64,000 bases of DNA from Diploptera punctata (GCA_030220185.1 JASPKZ010004955.1:2232001-2296000); one strand, 5' to 3'. Shown: positions 23,340 to 34,744, counted from the stretch's first letter. The notes: a model not told the origin generated them from the sequence alone. Translations and numbers: made by a program.

Positions 23340-23820
23340 TTGACAATCCGGCTGATTTCCATGAAGCTTCTCAGTAAGATAAATGTCTCCTGGAAGCGTT
23401 ACGAGCGCTTCGCAGGACAAGGATGGTGGAAGGGCTGCTTCCTCTGAGCCTCCAAACATGCTCCTCTGGGTATCCACCCCCCAAGAGAGGGCTGCTTCTT
23501 CCGCTCTTCAAGCCCTACAAGTTTAGCTGTGCTATTCCTTGTCGCCCTGTTGACCGTTGAAGACTTGACTTGACGAAGATGTGGCCGCCCAATATGGATA
23601 CAGACGCCATTCCTTCGTTGTGAGCTATACTTAGTTCCCCTCGCCTCTTACCCACCAGCAAGATTAACCTAAGTCAATCTTCCCCAGTAGAGTCGTCTGG
23701 TTCATCGGGTACTAAGCCCCCCCACCACGTCAAGGTGATAGCTCCTGGGGGGGCAATATGAAGTCGGAACGGGCAATTGCCTAATCCTTGGAGTGATGAT
23801 GATGATGATGATGATGATGG
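23340..23820 (+). mobile_element. Retroposed repeat with LINE-2-like 3' tail
   Basis: A GC-richer block ends AGTCGGAACGGGCAATTGCC, TAATCCTTGG and then (TGA)n at 23795-23820. The tail matches the 3' ends of LINE-2-type copies at 33535, 34988 and 59549. I see no RT coding in the body, so a SINE or processed sequence mobilised by the LINE is plausible. Confidence 0.45.
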
Positions 23821-25071
23821 TTATTATTCTAACGTTATTCTAATTATTCATGTTCTTGTCACAGATTAGGAAATCCCTGTTCTTTTTCTGTAGTTTCGGA
23901 CAAAAGCCTCCACTTGGTCTTTCCATCTCTCCTTTTTTTAAATTATTTTCTTTTATCAAATCTATTTATCTTTTTCCAGATGGGATACTTAGGAATTTTT
24001 ACTGTCTACCATATTACATTGTCAAAACATTTCAAAACTACAGTCACTCCAAAAATGTTTCTAACGAATTAGTAGAAAATTTATTTTAAAAAATTGAAAG
24101 TTGAAAAATATGAAGGAATATTAAATTTTTACTGAAATATGAACTTTTACCAAAATATTATGAAATATGAAAAAATATGGTCTTATTTGATTCTACATAT
24201 CATAAAATGTAAAGATACTTTGTCTCAGCGCTCTCTGACCAATAGTTTAAAACATGAAATTTCATAAAAATCCTCGCTCTAATTATGATGCTTTCAGTAA
24301 AATTGCTTAAGACACTGATTCGTTATTTCCGAAATTCGAATAAAAGTGTTCAACAAAATTGTTGTACCTTCGTCATGCCATTACCGTATTTCATATTAAC
24401 GTCTCATTTTATTTATTTTACCTGATGGAGTTAGATGGTAAGTTCTTCTCTTGCACTTCACCAGGGTTAAATTTAATAATAATAATATCATTATTATTAT
24501 TATTATTATGAATTATCTACATATTGATTAGTGATACATACTAGGCATAGGCTACACAATATAGAGTTGACAAGAAAAAAATGATAATAATAACGTATAC
24601 CTACATTTCATTACTAGAGGATTTTACATAAAAAATCCGGAAAATAGAACATTACGGTATCATGTTCTGTAATATTCACAAACAAATGGATGGAACGTTC
24701 GCTACCACAAACCGTGGCAAACTTAATTAATAATTTTACAGTAAACAAACAAAGGTATTCAATAGGAATTATACGGTCATATAGAAAACATTAATTTCAC
24801 ATATCAGTGATTATTCCATTACGAATATGTAGGCCTATGTATGTATACCTCATACGTCCCTAATATAGACATGGGTGCTACTCTAGCGGGAGTTCTTTGA
24901 CAAATTAATTTCAGTTAACGCTTTTTCCTTTCAGATGTTAATGAGTAGCATATGGTCAGCACATCGTCTCAGTGAGACATCTAGTATTCAGCTAAGGATT
25001 TACTTGGATGGGGAAGATCGGTTAAAGTTGGTCAGAGAACTATAGGGATCTTCATTTATAAGTTAACGGTA
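23821..25071. other. AT-rich region
   Basis: Contains a short (TTA)n run near 24490; no gene recognised. Confidence 0.5.
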
Positions 25072-25954
25072 ACACGGTGTTTTGCCTCTGCGTGGTTGGG
25101 TGTGCCATAGCCGATTTTGCTCCTACTTAAACTCCGCACGTAAAGCATGTATAAAAATCTTACCTTATAGAATATGTAACTAAATGATTAAAACTAAGTG
25201 TACACGTGTCCATTGTTTAAACAAGGTGACCCAGCATCACGAATGCATTATGATGAATGGTTTCTTTCATCAGTGAATGACGGTTTAATTGATCCACAGC
25301 TTCTGTTCTTTTCCTCCGAGGCGTGGTTCAACACTCATAATCGGTACTAGGCATCTGAAAATCCACATCGCGTTCAAGAAATCCCTCATTATGATCGAAA
25401 AATTGGTGCTGTTAGCGCTAGACGCATAATCGGTCCAATATTTTACGAGCAGACTGTAAATGCAGAGAGGTACCGAAATGACATTTTAACCCCATTTTTT
25501 TTGTGAACTGACAGAAGAAGAAAAATCATATGGGTGGTTTCAACAAGATTCTGTTACTGCTGATACAGCAGAGGAGTCCATGAATCATGAATAAAATTAG
25601 GGAAGTGTTTCAAGATAGACTTATTAGTACTGGTGTATGGTTCTCTCGCTCCTCTGATCAGTGTGATTTTTACTTGTGGGGTAACCTGAAAGACAAAGTT
25701 AACGAGACAAATCCTCATGCATTGGAAGAACTAAAATAAGACATTAGAAATGAAATTGGAAACATTACAGTGGCCCAGTTTAATCAAGTGAATCAGAACG
25801 TGTTTTCCCTATATAATGCCTGTTAGCTGATAGTGGACGATATTTCCAGCATCTTTTATAAGGTAAGATTTTTATATATGCTTTACGAGCGGAGTTTATG
25901 TAAGGGTAAAGTCGGCTCTGGCACACCCAACCGCGCACAGGCAAAACGCCGTGT
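25072..25954 (+). mobile_element. Tc1/mariner-type relic with ~95 bp inverted repeats
   Basis: The left arm starts ACACGGTGTTTTGCCTCTGC and the right arm, read inverted from 25954, starts ACACGGCGTTTTGCCTGTGC. Both continue through GGTTGGGTGTGCCA to AAAAATCTTACCTTAT. A TA precedes the left end; the right flank has decayed. The interior holds fragments of a transposase. Confidence 0.8.
25240..25860 (+). pseudogene. Tc1/mariner transposase remnant
   Basis: Fragments in several frames: FFSSEAWFNTHNRY (first catalytic Asp replaced by Ser), RIIGPIFYEQTVNAERYRND, WFQQDSVTADTAEESM and DQCDFYLWGNLKDKVNETNP (third Asp region, CDFYLWGNLK). The order and spacing match the IS630/Tc1/mariner DDD core. 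Stops and indels abound. Confidence 0.75.
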
Positions 25955-25964
25955 GCCTGTTAGA

Positions 25965-26180
25965 TTATTAATAAAGATTCTGTAATTTAGGTTTGAGGTT
26001 CTTTTAAGAGCCCGAAAATCTTCAGATTCGGGACCCACGGCTTGAAGTCCCTCTTGGAGGACTTGTTCCTTGAATTTTTCCATTCTAAAAAATCCATCGA
26101 CCTCGGCCGGGTTTGAACCCGCGACCCTCGGGACCAGAGGCAAGGAGCATAACCACCACTTAACTATCGCAGACATCTGA
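25965..26180 (-). mobile_element. SINE-3 (tRNA-derived)
   Basis: On the minus strand GCGATAGTTAAGTGGTGGTT (box A-like) is followed by GGGTTCAAACCCGGCCGAGG (box B-like, about 26120-26101). A body with TCCCGAATCTGAAGATTTTC follows. Related fragments lie at 47320 and 48770. Confidence 0.7.
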
Positions 26181-26534
26181 TTATGAACGGTAAATAAAAA
26201 TAATTTTTTTTTGCAAATTTTTGAAATAGTTGTGATAAAATTTGTAATTTGATTTAATCAGTTGGTAGTACTGATTAAAACGACTGAATTCGTTTCGTTT
26301 TTAAAAATAAGAACAATACACATTCATAACTGTAAGTTATGATTAATTTTTGTTCGCATGTATTTTATCTTAAAATAGTCCTGATAACATCAACATTCCA
26401 TAAGAGCAAGTTCATTATGACCATATTTAGTCGTCTTTTTCAATCTGTTTTTGAATGTATTATATGCATAAGTATTAATGTATATTTCATACTTTCCAAT
26501 ATTGTTATTTTAACACAGTTCCAATAATGGATCA
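26181..26534. other. AT-rich flank of a palindromic repeat
   Basis: Shares diverged blocks with about 45110-45190 and 47090-47250, suggesting one repeat family; no gene. Confidence 0.35.
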
Positions 26535-26815
26535 CATTATAATGATATTGTGAAAAGAAAAATTAATAATCAATTGAGTTGGTGTTTACTTGAAAATCCA
26601 TACATATTAATTAAATACAAATAAAACTTAGTTTTATTTGATTTTCATATTTATAAATAAAAGTTAATGTGTGAACCAGGAATCGAACAGTGGACCTCTC
26701 GTATTCCGTACGAATAGTATAGTGTTCTTGCACGCTCGTACGGAATGCGAGAGGTCCACGGTTCGATTCCTGGTTGACATTAATTTTTCTTTCCACAATA
26801 TCATAATATTATAAT
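26535..26815. repeat. Large inverted repeat with a head-to-head tRNA-like core
   Basis: Inner arms 26674-26713 and 26736-26775 match at 38 of 40 positions and both carry the box B-like GGTTCGATTCCTGG or its worn form. The 22 nt spacer supplies the box A-like ATAGTATAGTG. Weaker outer arms lie at 26535-26567 and 26777-26815. The right half resembles tRNA D to T arms, but an acceptor stem is absent. Confidence 0.75.
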
Positions 26816-27439
26816 GTATATTTGTTAAAAATAATGAAATTTCACAAAGTATGAAATACAATTTTATATATATTGTAATCATTGATGAATATGTTTTACG
26901 AATTTGTTTCAAAAATCATCTCAACTCAATCATAAAACCCCCTTTTCAATCCTTGTAATGCCAACGCTAAACCCCTCTTCCTCTCCTCAAAATAATTTTT
27001 ACCACATAGTTTTAGTTTCTCTTCAGGAAATATTTTAGCTAACGACTTACTAGTTTAGGGTTCGCATGTCTCATTAGTTTTATCAGTATATTATAAGCAG
27101 CATCCATTATGAATTTCATAAGTATCTAAAAACTATTTGCCTATTCGACCTTACTAATTATGTCAATAAGAGAAATTCGAATAGGTCGAACTTTTTTAGA
27201 AATGTGGAATTCTAACAGGATTCATAAGAATTGACTTCTCTTAATTGAACTATATACTATTTTTTTATTCGATGTTCAAGGTTGTCATTTTGACATTTCT
27301 GCTGTTCTCTCCTGGCTTTGGTGTAATTGTAATCCAATTCTGAGGTCGGGAGCCTGTAATACGCTGTCCCGATGATATATGTGGCAATGATTATAGTGAT
27401 GCGACAGGAGAGTCCTTAATCCTAAACTTAATCTAAGGC
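26816..27439. other. AT-rich spacer
   Basis: No gene recognised. Confidence 0.5.
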
Positions 27440-27632
27440 GAATATGAATAATGATTATGATGGTCATATGATGTACGGGGACCGTTTGGGCCTTAAAGTT
27501 TCATGACATTTGTCTTATAGATGGGGAAAAATCCCGAAAGAAACATCACCCAGGAAACTTGTCCCGACTAAGACTCCAACTCGGGCCCGCTGCATAACAA
27601 GGCAACACGTTACAAAGAGACTACAGTGATGA
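27440..27632 (-). mobile_element. SINE-2 copy, partial
   Basis: Contains GGGGACCGTTTGGGCCTTAA, CATTTGTCTTATAGATGGGG and the head CTCGGGCCCGCTGC read on the opposite strand, 14 bp upstream of Helitron B. Confidence 0.75.
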
Positions 27633-27645
27633 ATGAACTATATAA

Positions 27646-28616
27646 TCTTAATATATAAAAATTACGTGTCACGTTGTTTGTCCGCGATGGAATCCTAAAC
27701 TACTGAACCGATTTTAATAAAATTTTGCACACTGTGTGCTGTTTGATCCAACTTAAGACCTACGGTTGTTTATAACTAAATTTATAGTCGCATTATTTTT
27801 TTATTGAAAATTATTTGTTTATTATTTAACAAAGAGTTATAATTATCTGTGAGTTCCATACGATTCTAACAGATGACGGTGTAAGGTAATTGGTTTATTA
27901 TTTAACAAAGAGAGATCCAGGTGGCTGTGCTTTTTCTTGCAACCGCGAATTTCAATTGTATTACAAATATTGATTATTTCATACTTTAAGTGTGTTCAGT
28001 GATAATGATATTAATTTCGTGTGTAAGTATTAGTTTTAAGTAATCTGGCTGAAAGACAGCAACTTAATTTAAATTTAACTGGATCGAGAAGGGACATTGA
28101 ACAATATGGCGAATCAGTTCTAGAGACCATGAATGATTTGATATCAAGTGAATTTCCGCAAATTGGTATAGGCCTATGTGACATAAATCTTACATTTAAG
28201 AAGAATGTAAATTTAAAAACATATGAAGGTCATAAGGAACGGAATAACAGAATTGTAAGTAAGTCTGTTAGTTATAATAATATGCATAATATTACAGAAA
28301 CAATCTCCATGCCTCAATTAAATGAAAAACAAGATGACTATAATATATCACAAGATATTACTATACAGAGACTTCTTGATGATGATGATGATGATAATCC
28401 AAACTGCCAACAAGTTCGTAGAAAAAAACGAAAGTATAATGAAATCAGCAAGCCTCCTCAAAATATTCCATCAATAAATGTATATAATCCTTATGATACA
28501 CTTATGGATGATACTGAGAATGCAGACAACATAAATTCATCTCAATCAACAAAACCATACGGAAAAATTAACGTAAAAATAGTTAAAGGCGATACGAAGT
28601 TCGCCGGGCCATCTAA
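27646..28616 (+). mobile_element. Non-autonomous Helitron, copy B
   Basis: Starts TCTTAATATATAAAAATTAC at 27646 after an A. Ends with hairpin GGCGA/TCGCC (28588-28605) and GGGCCATCTAA at 28616 before a T. All Helitron terminal rules are met. At 971 bp it lacks the internal hairpin end and the second 5' region found in copies A and D: the coding part is joined directly to the outer 3' end. Confidence 0.88.
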
Positions 28617-28626
28617 TGTAATATAA
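28129..28626 (+). CDS. Helitron-borne gag-like ORF (165 aa), uncharacterised
   Basis: The frame is intact from ATG 28129 and runs through the Helitron's 3' end to a stop just outside it. It starts MNDLISSEFPQIGIGLCDIN, has an Asp run at about residues 84-89, a basic RRKKRKYNEI segment and an NVYNPYDTLMDD motif; the last 25 residues come from Helitron 3' sequence. The open frame extends upstream through GSRRDIEQYGESVLET, so the true start is uncertain. N-x-Y-x-x-L-x-D followed in longer copies by KPPPIFIPGV suggests a captured N-terminal part of a Jockey-type LINE ORF1. Expression is unproven. Confidence 0.4.
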   Translation: MNDLISSEFPQIGIGLCDINLTFKKNVNLKTYEGHKERNNRIVSKSVSYNNMHNITETISMPQLNEKQDDYNISQDITIQRLLDDDDDDNPNCQQVRRKKRKYNEISKPPQNIPSINVYNPYDTLMDDTENADNINSSQSTKPYGKINVKIVKGDTKFAGPSNVI

Positions 28627-30062
28627 ACATTAAAATTTAGTTAATATGATTTTTCCTTTACAGCATTTTTTACCATTCTTCTAATATTTTTAACGAATAA
28701 AAAAAACTTTTTTTTTCGCGAGTAGTTGAACAATTTGGTTCAAGTTGGGTGTGTGCGTTCAAATGCCACTGTACTTCTAGTGCTTCGGGTTCCGGGCAAG
28801 GTACACATATGGCGGTGATACCACTTTACACAGATGAAGTGTGATGTATTTTGTAGAGAGAAGAGTAGGGTGAATGTTTTGTTTAGTGTAAGTTTAATAT
28901 ATGAGGCAGATGATAAAGAGAGGCTGAAATACAATGCCGAAACATAGCCTACTGCTGTCCAAAAGGACAGAGGGATCCTCCATCCTTAACGTTTGCATCC
29001 GTCGGACAAATATTATCATTACACGTCTTTCCAACGTATGTACTGCGAGAGGATTTTGAATTTAATCCAGACATTGTGTACCCAGTCCATGGGTTAATTT
29101 GTAAATCTCAAATCGAACTATACTTTCGAGTTTGCTGGCTTATGCAATTCCAAGAAAACTTTGTACAATCGAAATGCAGTGTAAATGTCGTTCCAGCTGT
29201 TCATTTTATTGTGATTTGAGATGTCATTGTTTGGTGAAGGAAATAATGAGCAAACAATGTATTTTATGTTAATATCAATTTTTCTTTTATTGTTCAGCAA
29301 ACGAAAAACAAATGCATTTTATCCCTTTCATTATCTGCATAAGTGTTTTAAATATATTAGGTATCTAATTCCTGAAACTACGAGTAAATCCTATCTTCTG
29401 AATACAGACGATCGAGCCAAACATTTCATTCTTCATTTGGAAAACTATGTTTTGTAAATCCTACCATCTGAATACCGACTTTCGTATAAAACGTAAATTT
29501 CATTCTGCATTTCGAGAACTATATTTTATAAAATTTACTTATTAATTGTATTTTACTAAACCTAATTTGAAGCAATAAGTAGACCCTACCAATAGAAACA
29601 GAAAGTTTGGTTTGGCTCCTACAACCTCGAATCACACAGCAGACATCAATGTGATATTCCACACGCGACATAAGGTGACACCATTGATGGTGATGATACT
29701 GACCTTGATACGCGTCTTCTGATCATTCGAGTTGATAGGCAGAGGTGATACAAAGTTAGAGCGTCTTTGATGTACTTCCATTAAAAAAAAAAAGAAGCCC
29801 GATCTGGGGACCGTGGGGACTAGGTCATTAGTCTACTACAGTGATCACACCGACGCGACGTTTATTCCCACGCACTGGGATTTCTATGTTCAGGTAATTG
29901 TGAATTTTATAATTGGAGTATGGAGTGTTCTGCCTCGTTGGAAAATGTAATACGAAATTTGCAGAGTTTCTTCATGTTTTTGTCCAAGTTTAGACAAGAT
30001 GCGGCCAATATAATGAGTTTGGAATGACTGTTAAAAGACCGGGAATTGTCCAATATATCACA
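28617..30062. other. Unassigned sequence
   Basis: No family recognised. Short open frames (for example 29221-29457) lack homology or splice support. Confidence 0.45.
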
Positions 30063-30356
30063 GGTCCGCGCCGTAGCCGAGCCGTTTAAGAGATCATGCC
30101 TTGAAGACGTACGGGAAATTGTATCGTGGAATTTCGTCCAGTATGTGACCAGTACCCACCCAATATCGTGAAAAATTAGGGTAGCTGCAATAAATAAGGG
30201 CTCTAGATTGAGAAAACCAGCTATCGGCTAGGGATCTGTCATGATAACTACAGATCACCCTTATACTGGCTGAATGATCGTCCACATATGCGATTAACAG
30301 CGTGGATTTGAGGCCAGTAAACCAAGGGCCTTCTAGGTCTGTCGCGCCATGAAGTT
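30063..30356 (+). mobile_element. SINE-1 copy, box B deleted
   Basis: Head GCGCCGTAGCCGAGCCGTTT at 30067, body AATATCGTGAAAAATTAGGG and end GGGCCTTCTAGGTCTGTCGC match the family. A gap of about 30 bp removes the box B region. Confidence 0.8.
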
Positions 30357-30426
30357 ATTTGTACATCACAGACGTTTAATGCTATGAACTTATTTCTTAT
30401 CCCGAGTATTGGGATTACTTTTAAGG

Positions 30427-31126
30427 GGACCGAATGGTGAAAATATTGGGGGGGAAAAATGGTAAAAAATGCAATTTTGTTTATTTGCTTTTTAATGACT
30501 GATTCTATAGGATCATTTTCATGTAAACAATTTTTATTGTAGGACCAAAATTGACCCCGTGACGCAAGAGTTTAAGTACCCTTGAACGTATGGTTATCAT
30601 TAGTACTTGGAATTTAAAATGCGTTTTTTTTTTCGGTTTCCATTTTTTCGACGTTTTCCAAAACTTAAAATGCTCCTTACGATGTAATTTTTTTTGCTAT
30701 CAAAGTGAAATTTTGTGGTTAGACTCTCCAATAAATGCTAATTCAAATTTGCTATTCAGTTACTAGTCTAAGACACATGTGTTCTTTTAAATTGAGATAA
30801 AAAAAGAATGATAATTATTTTTTCAAAAAGTGAAAAATAAGCAGTATCCTCCCTTTATGAATATGTTTTGCATAGAAAATGTGTTTAGTGGAATCATAAA
30901 GACTGTGAATCTCAAATTTCAACAGAGAATATTTAAAAATGCATCGCAAGGAGCATTTTTTAGGAAATATTAAAAAAAATTGTTTTAAAAAATCATAATT
31001 CTGAAACTATTCTACTTATAAACACCAAACTTCACAGAAACACTTCTATAAGCACATAATGAATGTGATAAACATTTCAAAACAATCAGATGAAAACTAA
31101 AATTTTAAATTCATCATTCGGTTCCC
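30427..31126. mobile_element. TTAA-flanked foldback (MITE-like) element
   Basis: TTAA flanks both sides (30423-30426, 31127-31130). The ends are GGGGACCGAATGGTGAA and, inverted, GGGAACCGAATGATGAA. Matching blocks continue inward, for example AATGCTCCTTACGATG at about 30669 against its complement near 30940, so much of the 700 bp is one large imperfect inverted repeat. TTAA targeting fits piggyBac- or Sola3-like groups; the terminal bases do not settle which. No coding capacity. Confidence 0.65.
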
Positions 31127-31293
31127 TTAAAACGTGTATTTAGTACAATCTTTATATAATGCAAGTGAGAAATATCTCATAATGTTATTTCCCATAATTA
31201 ACTTACGAAGAAATATCTTTAATTGCATATAAACATTTGAAAGATAGTATTATTTAGATTTTCGATAAACGCTTCTTGAATTTTAGTCAACAC
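31127..31293. other. AT-rich spacer
   Basis: Nothing recognised. Confidence 0.5.
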
Positions 31294-31900
31294 GAGCTAA
31301 TACCCGGCGTGCGCTGCTACACCTAAATAAATGAAAATATGTTTTTATGTTTACTTAAATAAGTAAAAGGAAAAATAATTATAAATTTATATCGTAATTA
31401 TTTTAGATACCCCATGCTGATTACCTGGCGTTGCCTAGGAATCTACTTATCCCGATCATTCTTGGCATAAATGAGCTGAAAGACTAAATTCGTTATTGTG
31501 AATTATCCGTAAAATAATACCCGCCGTGCGCTGCTACGCTTGCCCGGGAATCTACTTATCCCCATCTTCTTGCATCAATTAAAGACAAAAATGGTTATTA
31601 TGAGTTATCCGTAAAAGATAAACATATGCTGCAGCGAACTTTTTTTTATAGTTTTTTTTAGATATTCAATTATGTGTACATTAATGTTGTGTATTTGTTA
31701 TGGTTTAGGCAGCGTAATCAATTTAAGCGTCCAAAAAGCTACTTTTTTACTAAAAATAATGATTTTTAAGGGTGAAGGGGTTGAGTATTATAACTCTCTT
31801 ATAAGCCTAAAACCTTCCCGGGAAATTCCTGAACATTCTGCAAAAAGCCCCATCACAATTGGATGGACACAAAGGACAGACAGGCATTCGTTTATATGTG
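31294..31900 (-). mobile_element. Helitron-like repeat (same family as 34376-36832)
   Basis: Plus-strand start CTAATACCCGGCGTGCGCTG equals the 3' end of the element at 34376. The blocks CGTTGCC, GAGTTATCCGTAAAAGATAA and TGTATTTGTTATGGTTTAGG are shared in the same order. The 5' end has run into a T- and TA-rich stretch. Confidence 0.6.
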
Positions 31901-32124
31901 TATATATATATTTTTTTTTTCTTTCTTTTCTTTCTTTTCATGTCATATTTGCCTTCACTGCCAATGTCAAAAAATATAGTTATAACATCTAAATATACAA
32001 GCGTTACTGCTATAAAGTAAATATTCTCTTTAAATATGCTTACTTGTTAATAGTGGCCATAAGATGACAGTTGGAACGATATCCCGCTACCTCTCGTGTA
32101 AATTGAGAATACTACATATAAGAA

Positions 32125-32205
32125 AAATAAGGTTTGTAAGGCTCAGATGGTTAAAGATACTAAACTTACCGGGTTATAAGACTCGGGTTCAAATCCCGAC
32201 AAAGG
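32125..32205 (+). mobile_element. tRNA-like SINE head
   Basis: GGCTCAGATGGTTAAAG (box A-like) at 32140 and CGGGTTCAAATCCCGAC (box B-like) at 32184 lie 40 bp apart, followed by T runs. The 5' and 3' acceptor strands do not pair, so it is not a tRNA gene. Confidence 0.5.
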
Positions 32206-33530
32206 CATTTTTTTGCTTTTGATGATACATTATATATATAAATATATATCTATATATATATATATATATAAGGATAATAGGAGAAAACTCTTACGAGGTA
32301 GTCAACCAACACAAAAGTTAGTAAAAATAACTGACAATTATCAAATTCTAGCGGAAAGAAGTTTAAGGGAGGTGATGGTGAAAGTTGTCGACAAGTTTTT
32401 GCGGTCAAATTTAAACATATTTTTGTTTTTTTGTTTAAAAAATAATACTAGGGTAACCGTTAAACGTATACGTTGGGCGAATTTCAGTGTCCTATGACGC
32501 TTGTTAAGTCTCCTTAATGCCTGTAGGAGGATATGTATAGCTATATTCTAAATTTAAAAGCACAAACTGCGTGCAAATTTCAAATTGGATTTTCCACACT
32601 TTTATTATCATTGCATTTCAATAACTTCAAATCAATAATAACATTGACAAATTTCAAATGATATAAGCATGAAATGTTGTCCCCCACACACACACACTAT
32701 GACTAATTTATTCTATGCATGTATTTGAAACAACGTTTGGTAGTTTTTTGAATAAAAAATAAAATATGTGTAGTAATTTAAAAAAAAATCATATGCAGAG
32801 GATGTATGTATTTTTTCTTCCTTTATTATAATGATATAGAAAAATTAATGCATAGTGTTCTAAATAAGTCTGTGGTCGTGTAGAATAAAAATCAGAAATT
32901 TTTATTCAAACATTATGGGACTAATTAATACTTTTAATATGCAAATTTTAAACTGATTTTCTTCATTGATTCAAAGCTTTTAATCCTAGAAGGATGAAAG
33001 TTCAGTATAATATTACCTATTATGGCATGAATGTGTGTACAAAGAATAAAGTATGAGGTAGAGAATAGAAATTTCACCCATCACCCCCCTTAAGCTATTG
33101 TACTGGATGGATACATACGCGTGTTATAATGGGCCATAAGTTATAAACTATTGGATTATTTATCTCTTGTTTCTCATTACATCTTCGTTTACATACGGTA
33201 TTGCCAACGTGTTTTTTCCTTTAGAAATTAACATTCAGGCTACTACGAGTATTTAGTTAACATGACTGTGTTCTCTTGTTCGTTTGTTAGCTTGCTTTAC
33301 GTTCAAAAAGAATATTATCTTAAGTTTTGGACTCTCTACCCCGGTGGATTTCAAAACGACGCCAATAATGACTGAGCCAGCGTAGCCGACATATATCAAC
33401 CCTCATCCCGTTAAGTTGACAATCCTGTTCTAACAATAATTATTCGGTGAAATGGGAAAGCGATATAAATTCAGTTTTGCAGGGATTATGTGGATTAAAT
33501 TAAGACCAAGTAAGCGTTGGTCTGAACAGA
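32206..33530. other. AT-rich region
   Basis: Contains (TA)n near 32230-32270; no gene recognised. Confidence 0.5.
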
Positions 33531-33580
33531 TGTGAGATCGGAACAGGCAAATACCTAATCCGTGAAGGATGATGATGAAG
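33531..33580 (+). mobile_element. LINE-2-like 3' tail
   Basis: TGAGATCGGAACAGGCAAAT, ACCTAATCCGTG and GATGATGATG match the tails at 23765, 34988 and 59549. Confidence 0.55.
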
Positions 33581-33739
33581 TCAAAATTTTAATCTTGTGT
33601 GTGGAAAATGATATATGTCATTCGTCCATTGCCCCAGTGGGAAACTAATTGAATAATGACACACACACTTTTCCACAAACAATTGGAAAACATCACCACA
33701 CAGTACTCAACTATAAATAAGGACACGATTTCCAATGCG

Positions 33740-33860
33740 CAGCCAGTCTGCAGCCGACATTTGAAGAGTTAGGAGGTCAAAGAACACGCAGAATCTCCTG
33801 AGGATGTCTACCGCAGTAAAATACGAAACGTTGAGTGTTAATAAAACCAGACCACGGCCA
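33740..33860 (+). other. Penelope-like terminal motif candidate
   Basis: TCCTGAGGATGTCTACCGCA, GTAAAATA, then CGAAACGT: the CTGARGATG...GAAACG layout also seen (minus strand) near 53935 and 60712. Such motifs occur in Penelope-like element ends. Confidence 0.35.
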
Positions 33861-34375
33861 TTTAGCCCGAAAGACATAAAATACACGAATCAATTGGACT
33901 ATTCTTGATTTGATCCGCATGCAATGTCTAAAACGAAATTTTTGGAGTTAAACCCCTTTTTCCCCTACGCGGCAAGGCGCATTCATAACTATATTTACAT
34001 GATCCACAATATTTATGTAACGCCCTTCAGTTCTATCTCAGCTTTTATTTATTTTTTTCGCTATTTTTCATACTTTGTTCAGACTAAAATATACGTACAC
34101 ACATATATATTCCTCAGATTGACAATTGCATTTTTTTAAATTGCGGTGAGTACCTGCGCTAAAATCCAGAGAGTTTATATTGTTAACAAATAATGCAACA
34201 TAGCTGCTAGAAAATTACTGTAGCCTATAAGTTGAAAAATAAAGCAAAGGCGATAAACTTCTTTATTTTTCTTCAGAGGCCAAAGTGTAGCTGATTTATT
34301 TTTGAGAGTATCATTTTTCATATATATAGACTGTCTTCAACTTGTGAGGGGAAACATTTTGAGATTTATAAGATA
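33861..34375. other. AT-rich spacer
   Basis: No gene recognised. Confidence 0.5.
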
Positions 34376-34744
34376 TTAGCTAATACCCGGCGTGCGCTGT
34401 TACGACTGAATAATTTATAATGTGATTTTGTGTTTAGTTGAGTGAGTAAAAGGAAAGATAATTATATATTGATATAATTATTTTTAGATACCCCGTACTG
34501 ATTACCCGGCGTTGCCTAACAATCCATTTATCCCAATCTTAGCATAATTAGCTGAAAAAGAAAATGGCGTTTTTATGTTTAGTCGAATAAGTTAAAGAAA
34601 CCAATTATAAATTTGCTCTCTTCGTTATTGCTGCTAAAACAACGAATAAACTAATTAATTCTATTTCTAAACTACCTTTCATACAATCCAAATAGTTAAT
34701 AAAATTTCACCTTCCCAAATCTTAATAGAAATGAGATTTCTCAG

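Noticed and set aside
26714..26776. A functional tRNA gene
   Set aside because: Box A- and box B-like stretches are present, but no acceptor stem forms, T33 is missing from the anticodon loop and the 5' half is an inverted copy of the 3' half.
32140..32205. A tRNA gene at the GGCTCAGATGG...GGGTTCAAATCCC stretch
   Set aside because: The acceptor strands do not pair and the anticodon arm is poor; better explained as a SINE head.
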